Below, in pieces: positions 59,187-64,000 of a DNA stretch of 64,000 nucleotides. The stretch covers positions 1 through 64,000 of the forward strand of contig JBLIRR010000017.1 of NCBI GenBank assembly GCA_049472395.1, in the 5' to 3' direction. The DNA comes from JBLIRR01 sp049472395. Lineage in GTDB: Bacteria > SZUA-182 > DTGQ01 > JBLIRR01. How positions within the stretch are numbered: position 1 is the stretch's first letter; every line of letters starts with the position of its first letter. The position numbers and the translations under genes are program-made. A model generated the notes under the pieces. The model saw only the letters and a program-made list of their open reading frames with translations, had not been told where the DNA came from and searched no databases.

Positions 59187-59689
59187 CACTTTCTATGACT
59201 ATAAAAAAAATGAGTACATTAGGTATATTCTCAGTTTTTTTAATATTTAATGCATCCTATGGCTGTAAGATGCTCCCTTCAAAAAATAATCAATGGCAAC
59301 CGGTAAAGCCCCGAGAAACCTCCTTTGTGCATATAGTGCAATGGCCTGAAGAAACCCTTCCGATTATTGCTCAGTGGTATACTGGAAATAGGCAAAACTG
59401 GTGTGTGCTTGCTGATGCTAATCCCATTATAGATCCTGATCATTTATTGATTGGAAATAACATATATATTCCAAAAGATTTACTAAAAAACCGCAAACCA
59501 CTTGCGAAAAAATATGTCATAAAATATAGGCATACATTAACCATACAGAAAAAAGATAAATCAAAACCGATATTGAAATCCAAGCCGAAACATAAGCGCA
59601 CACCAAATCCAAAAAATAATAAACCAGTAGTCGAACCTCCACCAAAGACAATTATTGAAGATGAATTTGAATTGTTTGGCCCCAAATAG
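59183..59689 (+). CDS. exported LysM-like protein
   Basis: 168 residues; ATGA overlap with the kinase stop. A hydrophobic signal ends near SYGC, which is lipobox-like but not classical. A LysM-like domain lies at about 45-100 (FVHIVQWPEETLPIIAQWY, NPIIDPDHLLIGNNIYIP). The C-terminal 65 residues are a Lys/Pro-rich linker, likely crossing or binding the cell wall. It may tether the kinase system to peptidoglycan. The next gene starts 9 bases later. Confidence 0.75.
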   Translation: MTLSMTIKKMSTLGIFSVFLIFNASYGCKMLPSKNNQWQPVKPRETSFVHIVQWPEETLPIIAQWYTGNRQNWCVLADANPIIDPDHLLIGNNIYIPKDLLKNRKPLAKKYVIKYRHTLTIQKKDKSKPILKSKPKHKRTPNPKNNKPVVEPPPKTIIEDEFELFGPK

Positions 59690-59698
59690 GAGAAACGC

Positions 59699-61411
59699 AT
59701 GATGAAAAATTTTTATAAGTATCTTCTGCTTTTTTTTATTCTCTGTGTCATTTCACAATTTCTTTCTCCTGACTATTCTCTTGGGAAAGCAGATCAATCC
59801 CTATTGACCCTAAAGGACGTAAAGCACATTCTTGCAACAAGCCGAAATTTTAAGAATAAAAATCTTAGCAAATTAAACCTTGCTGGCGTGGATTTGTCTA
59901 ATGCAATCATGGATCATACAAATTTAAGCAAAGCAAATTTACATGGTGCAAACTTAAGCAATACAGTCTTACTGTATGGAGATTTAAATAATGCTCTTTT
60001 AAAGGAGGCTAACCTGAACGGCTGTCACATGGAATATACCATTCTCAAGAATGCTGACATGAGCAATGCAAAGTTAAACCAAGCCGTCATATATTATGGA
60101 GATTTTTCACATGCGAATATGAGGGGCGCCCATCTTAAAGGTGCATTTATAAAAGAAGCCATCTTAAGCTCTACGAACCTTAATAAAGCGGATCTGAGCA
60201 TCTCATACATAGAGGCCAATCTCAGCAGTGCAAATTTAAAGGATGCTGATCTACATGGGGCAAACTTGATTGACATCAGTTTTAATAACAGTGATATGTG
60301 CGCAATAAATTTAAGCGGAGCAAAATTAGTACGCGTCAACATGAATGGGAGCATACATGAACATGCCAAATTAAGCGATACAAATTTGAGTTATACTATC
60401 ATACATTCGGGTGGGATGGCCAATGCTGATTTACATGGATCATACTGTAAAGGGGCCAGCATAAAAGATACTGATTTGAGCGCTGCAAACCTGAGCAATA
60501 CGAATCTTGAGAATGTTGTACTGTTGAGGTCCGATTTGAGCAAGGTAGATTTGAGGTATGCCAATTTTAGCCATGCGTATCTTGATGAAATCACCATGAA
60601 AGGGGCTAATTTAAGCAGAATTGATTTACATTATACTACCATAAGTAACTCTAACCTGAATGAAGTAATTCTGAACAATGCGGACCTGCGAGGAGCATAT
60701 TTAAATGGCGCCAATCTGAAAGAGGCTGATTTCACCAATGCCAACCTATGCGGGGCTTCCTTACAATACTCCAATTTATCTTACGCCACTTTTCAAGGAG
60801 TACAGATCGAAAATGCAGCTTTAGACAATGCTATTTTGATTGGTGTAAATCTGAAAGGGCTCAACCTGGCTGGCTTCAATCTGTGCAGCGTGAATCTGAA
60901 GAATGCTGATCTTAAAGGCGCTAATCTTAACGGAGCAATCCTAAAAAATGCCGATTTAAGCAATGCCGATTTAACTGGTGCATATTTAAATAATGCCGAT
61001 TTAACGGATGCTACCTTAATTGATGCAATCATGAGTGATGCCGATCTTGTAAATGCCAATCTAAGTGGGGCTGACTTGAAGAATGCTACTATGATTGGTG
61101 TGGATCTTAATAAAGCCACACTTCACAATGCAAAATTATATAAAGTGAATCTCAAAAAAGCGAGTCTAAAAAATGCCCTTATGCATGGGGCGAATCTCTA
61201 TAGCGCTAACTTGTTGGATGCTAAGCTGAACAGTACTGATCTGACAAATACTAATTTAAAAAATGCGGACCTGCGGCTGGCCGATCTTGATGGTGCCAAT
61301 CTCAAAGGCGCTGATCTCAAAGGCGCTGATTTTACAGGAGGGCACATCACCCTTATAAAGAATATTCAATATGCAATAAATAGTAAGAAGGCCAAGGGAT
61401 TAAAACAATGA
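59699..61411 (+). CDS. exported pentapeptide-repeat protein
   Basis: 570 residues. A signal peptide spans about residues 1-30 (FILCVISQFLSPDYSLG). From about residue 60 to 555 it is nearly all A(D/N)LXX pentapeptide repeats, about 95-100 units, which would fold into one long right-handed quadrilateral beta-helix. No catalytic domain. Extracytoplasmic placement between two kinase genes suggests a structural or sensory part. GGAG lies 5 bases upstream of ATGATG. Confidence 0.92.
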   Translation: MMKNFYKYLLLFFILCVISQFLSPDYSLGKADQSLLTLKDVKHILATSRNFKNKNLSKLNLAGVDLSNAIMDHTNLSKANLHGANLSNTVLLYGDLNNALLKEANLNGCHMEYTILKNADMSNAKLNQAVIYYGDFSHANMRGAHLKGAFIKEAILSSTNLNKADLSISYIEANLSSANLKDADLHGANLIDISFNNSDMCAINLSGAKLVRVNMNGSIHEHAKLSDTNLSYTIIHSGGMANADLHGSYCKGASIKDTDLSAANLSNTNLENVVLLRSDLSKVDLRYANFSHAYLDEITMKGANLSRIDLHYTTISNSNLNEVILNNADLRGAYLNGANLKEADFTNANLCGASLQYSNLSYATFQGVQIENAALDNAILIGVNLKGLNLAGFNLCSVNLKNADLKGANLNGAILKNADLSNADLTGAYLNNADLTDATLIDAIMSDADLVNANLSGADLKNATMIGVDLNKATLHNAKLYKVNLKKASLKNALMHGANLYSANLLDAKLNSTDLTNTNLKNADLRLADLDGANLKGADLKGADFTGGHITLIKNIQYAINSKKAKGLKQ

Positions 61412-61424
61412 ACGAGTTGTCGCA

Positions 61425-64000
61425 ATGAAATTTCTAAAAATTCTTTTTTCAAATTGGTTTTTATGCTCTATTCTAGTTCTGGTCTGCCTCTGTGCCTTGC
61501 TTTTTGAATTTTCCCCTTTACAGTTTCTTGAATATAAGGCGTATGACTATGTAGCCTCCCTGCGAGAAAAAAAAGTCGAAAGTCCTGTTGTTGTTGTCGC
61601 TATTGACAGCAAAAGCATACAAACGATTGGGGACTGGCCTTGGCCACGCTCCTATATTGCAGACATGGTTCAATGCCTTTCTGAGGGCGGCGCAAAGGCT
61701 CAAGGGATACACCTTCTATTTTCTTCCAGGGAACTAAATCCCGGGCTTGATGAAATAAAAGCCCTTAGAGAAATTCTTCCTCAGAATGAAAAACTGAAAG
61801 ATGCGAAAGTGCAGCATATTATCGATTCAATTCTTGAACAATCTGAAAAGAAGCTCAATCATGATGACATATTAATTAGCAAGATTAGATCAGCGGTAAA
61901 TGTAATCCTACCTCTCCGCTTTTCCTTAGAATCCGATCCTAATTCCACAACTCATCATGATACAGAGACTTTGCCGGAGGTGTCTGCATGGCTGATGATG
62001 AATTCGCTCATTTTAAAAGAACCTCCCACGGCATCAGGAAAATTCGGTGAAGTAACGACGCTTGTTAATGAACATAAGGAGCTCCACGCCGGATCAATAC
62101 AATCTCCATTTCATGAACTTTCCACTAAAGCCAGGGGTTTAGGGCATATAAATATACGTGCGGACAGTGATGGTCTCATCCGGAGAGTCCCGCTTTTTAT
62201 ACAATACGGGAAAAGATATTTTCCCTCATTCTCCCTCCAATTGGTTATGAAATATCTGAAGACAGATATCAGTAATATTAAGCTGAGAAATAGTGTATTC
62301 GGCACTTCCGGTCTCTATTCCGATTCCTTGGATATCTCAACTGACAAGGATTATAGAATGTTTATCGATTTTAATAATAACTGTCCCTCTTTTGAAACTT
62401 ATTCTTTTTCGGATATACTCGACAACAATTGTTCTCCTGGAGTTTTTCGGGACAAGATCGTCTTAGTGGGCCTCACCGCTCATGATATTGTCCCTCACTA
62501 TCAAACCGCATATCATACTGCACTTCCCTCCGTAATGATAGCAGCGACGGTTGTTGAGAATATCCTCAATAAAAGATTTATATCTCGCCCTGCCTGGGCA
62601 CCCTGTTTGGAAATTCTGATTGTCTTGTATTTTGGCTTTTTATTACTCTTTGTAATTCCTAAAGTCACTCCAAAGATCGGTGCTATCATCTTGGGGAGCT
62701 TTCTTATAATGTGGTTTGGAGGTACAAGTACTATTTTTATACTAAGCGGATACTGGCTCAAGGTATTTATCCCCCTATTCCTCTCAATTTTCGGATATGC
62801 AATTGTGGAGTTCAAAACATTTTCTGAAAAAAGGCAGGAAGAAAATATAGAACTAAAAAAAATGGTTGGTTTGTCTTTCCAGAGTAAGGGGATGCTTGAT
62901 ATGGCCTATGAAAAATTCCTCCAATGCCCAATAGAAGATCAATCCGTGAAAGAGCTATTTTACAATTTGGGCCTTGATTTTGAAAGAAAAAGAATGTTTA
63001 ACAAAGCACTAACCATATACACTCATATATTCAAAGCAGGCAAATTCAAAGATATCAAAGACAGGATACAAAGGCTTAAGAGCCTTGAGGAGCAGGTTGT
63101 GCTGTCAATGTCCCACCCCCCTGGGCAGGACAAAACTCTTCTTTTAGAACATTCCACCACAACGCCTACCCTTGGACGCTATGAAATAATTAAAGAACTT
63201 GGCCAGGGAGCAATGGGTACGGTTTATTTAGGGAGAGATCCCATGATTAATCGGGAGGTGGCTATTAAAACTGTAAAATATGCTCATGTTGATAAGGAAC
63301 AGTTATCGAAGAGTAAAGAACGTTTTTTTCGGGAGGCAGAAGCGGCAGGAAAACTTAACCACCCCAATATAGTGACGATATTTGATGTAGGGGAGGACTA
63401 TGATATGGCATATATCGCAATGGAGTATATTGATGGCAGTGAACTCACCGAATTTTGCCAACGGAGAAAGCTGCTCTCAGTCAAACGCGTCCTGTCTTTG
63501 CTCTCTTCAGTGGCAGATGCTCTTGCATATGCACACAGCCATGGAGTGGTGCACCGCGATATTAAACCAAGCAATATTATGCTGCTCAAAAATAGTCTTA
63601 TAAAGGTTACTGATTTTGGCATTGCACAGCTTATGTCCTCTACCGAAACCCAAACAGGTACTATTTATGGCACACCTCATTATATGTCCCCTGAGCAATT
63701 AAAGGGCAAAAAACTGGATGGACATTCCGATCTATTCTCGCTGGGTATTGTTTTTTATGAGTTGCTTACCGGAGAGAGGCCATTTAAAGGCGATAATATT
63801 ACGAATATCATGTATGCCATTACGAATGTAGATTATATACCTCTGGCCAAAATCAAGCCGAATCTTCCGTCCTGTTGTACACGAATTCTCGAAGGCCTTT
63901 TGACCAAAACTCCCCAACAACGAATCCAATCTGCCGATAAATTAGTAGATCAGATCCAGCTATCTTTAAAAAATTTGAACAAAAAACGAATGAAAACCAC
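61425..64000 (+). CDS. CHASE2-domain Ser/Thr protein kinase, 3' end outside window
   Basis: At least 858 residues, open to the window edge. An N-terminal TM (about 10-29) leads to a CHASE2 extracytoplasmic sensor (about 35-375; VVVVAIDSKSI, GDWPWPRS, KIVLVGLTA), then about three TM helices (about 385-460). A short helical linker with TPR-like character precedes the kinase domain (about 585 on): ELGQGAMGTVYLG, catalytic Lys in VAIKTVK, GVVHRDIKPSN with Asp712, VTDFGIAQL, HYMSPEQLKG. It starts 13 bases after the pentapeptide gene. It senses an envelope or periplasmic cue and phosphorylates cytoplasmic targets. Confidence 0.93.
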   Translation, partial: MKFLKILFSNWFLCSILVLVCLCALLFEFSPLQFLEYKAYDYVASLREKKVESPVVVVAIDSKSIQTIGDWPWPRSYIADMVQCLSEGGAKAQGIHLLFSSRELNPGLDEIKALREILPQNEKLKDAKVQHIIDSILEQSEKKLNHDDILISKIRSAVNVILPLRFSLESDPNSTTHHDTETLPEVSAWLMMNSLILKEPPTASGKFGEVTTLVNEHKELHAGSIQSPFHELSTKARGLGHINIRADSDGLIRRVPLFIQYGKRYFPSFSLQLVMKYLKTDISNIKLRNSVFGTSGLYSDSLDISTDKDYRMFIDFNNNCPSFETYSFSDILDNNCSPGVFRDKIVLVGLTAHDIVPHYQTAYHTALPSVMIAATVVENILNKRFISRPAWAPCLEILIVLYFGFLLLFVIPKVTPKIGAIILGSFLIMWFGGTSTIFILSGYWLKVFIPLFLSIFGYAIVEFKTFSEKRQEENIELKKMVGLSFQSKGMLDMAYEKFLQCPIEDQSVKELFYNLGLDFERKRMFNKALTIYTHIFKAGKFKDIKDRIQRLKSLEEQVVLSMSHPPGQDKTLLLEHSTTTPTLGRYEIIKELGQGAMGTVYLGRDPMINREVAIKTVKYAHVDKEQLSKSKERFFREAEAAGKLNHPNIVTIFDVGEDYDMAYIAMEYIDGSELTEFCQRRKLLSVKRVLSLLSSVADALAYAHSHGVVHRDIKPSNIMLLKNSLIKVTDFGIAQLMSSTETQTGTIYGTPHYMSPEQLKGKKLDGHSDLFSLGIVFYELLTGERPFKGDNITNIMYAITNVDYIPLAKIKPNLPSCCTRILEGLLTKTPQQRIQSADKLVDQIQLSLKNLNKKRMKT

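Noticed and set aside
59699..61411. Qnr-type DNA gyrase-protecting pentapeptide protein
   Set aside because: It has a signal peptide and is much longer than Qnr proteins (about 215 residues), so it should lie outside the cytoplasm.

Overview
The window is an AT-rich chromosomal segment of a Gram-negative bacterium. Signal-peptide proteins, a beta-barrel-like protein, an MltD-type lytic transglycosylase and HK97-type phage debris point to a diderm. The dense signalling content (hybrid histidine kinases, HD-GYP and HDOD regulators, Ser/Thr kinases, a PP2C phosphatase), a GSU3473-type small protein and an MXAN_6640-like protein resemble Desulfobacterota/Myxococcota or a related candidate lineage. 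No rRNA gene is present, so this placement is an inference.

Layout. 1-13 kb: a fragment with a CXXCH motif, a PKD-domain exported protein, an outer-membrane-like protein, cmoB (tRNA wobble modification), purF, a GH13 glycosidase, a membrane protein with two cyclic-nucleotide-binding domains, and a large secreted protein related to MXAN_6640-type metalloproteases with a degenerate active site. 13-21.3 kb: an accessory region ending at an intact tRNA-Val(CAC). Two further copies of the tRNA 3' half lie upstream at spacings of 4.1 and 3.2 kb, with homologous right flanks, which marks two tandem decayed integrative elements. They hold a VapBC-like toxin-antitoxin pair and its wrecked twin, an excisionase-like HTH protein, small proteins sharing a Cys motif, a broken phage major capsid gene, a ParB/methylase-like fragment, a 5'-truncated AlbA_2-type regulator and a 3'-truncated IS5-family element. 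No integrase is visible.

21.4-29 kb: feoA, an orphan tssA and a GluR0-like glutamate-receptor potassium channel; then a tight run of a small CQLGCF protein, a radical SAM enzyme, a PP2C phosphatase, an exported protein and mnmG. 29-38.7 kb: a two-component cluster of four leftward genes (membrane sensor kinase, HD-GYP regulator, HDOD regulator, multi-PAS hybrid kinase) divergent from a second hybrid kinase. 38.7-44.9 kb: two overlapping TPR genes, two HU paralogues, a TetR regulator, and two palindromic repeats sharing GGGTCAGGT, one of which forms the C-terminus of a TPR protein.

45-64 kb: MltD-like lytic transglycosylase, a 1862-residue single-chain biotin-dependent carboxylase with the eukaryotic acetyl-CoA carboxylase layout, an alcohol dehydrogenase/DhnA aldolase pair, a group-2 sigma-70 factor with strong palindromes upstream, a GSU3473-like protein, and an operon of a Ser/Thr kinase with TPRs, a LysM-like protein, an exported pentapeptide-repeat protein and a CHASE2-Ser/Thr kinase cut by the window end.

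Most interesting points: the tandem tRNA-Val islands, the feoA-tssA-GluR0 cluster, the giant carboxylase, and the Ser/Thr kinase-pentapeptide operon.
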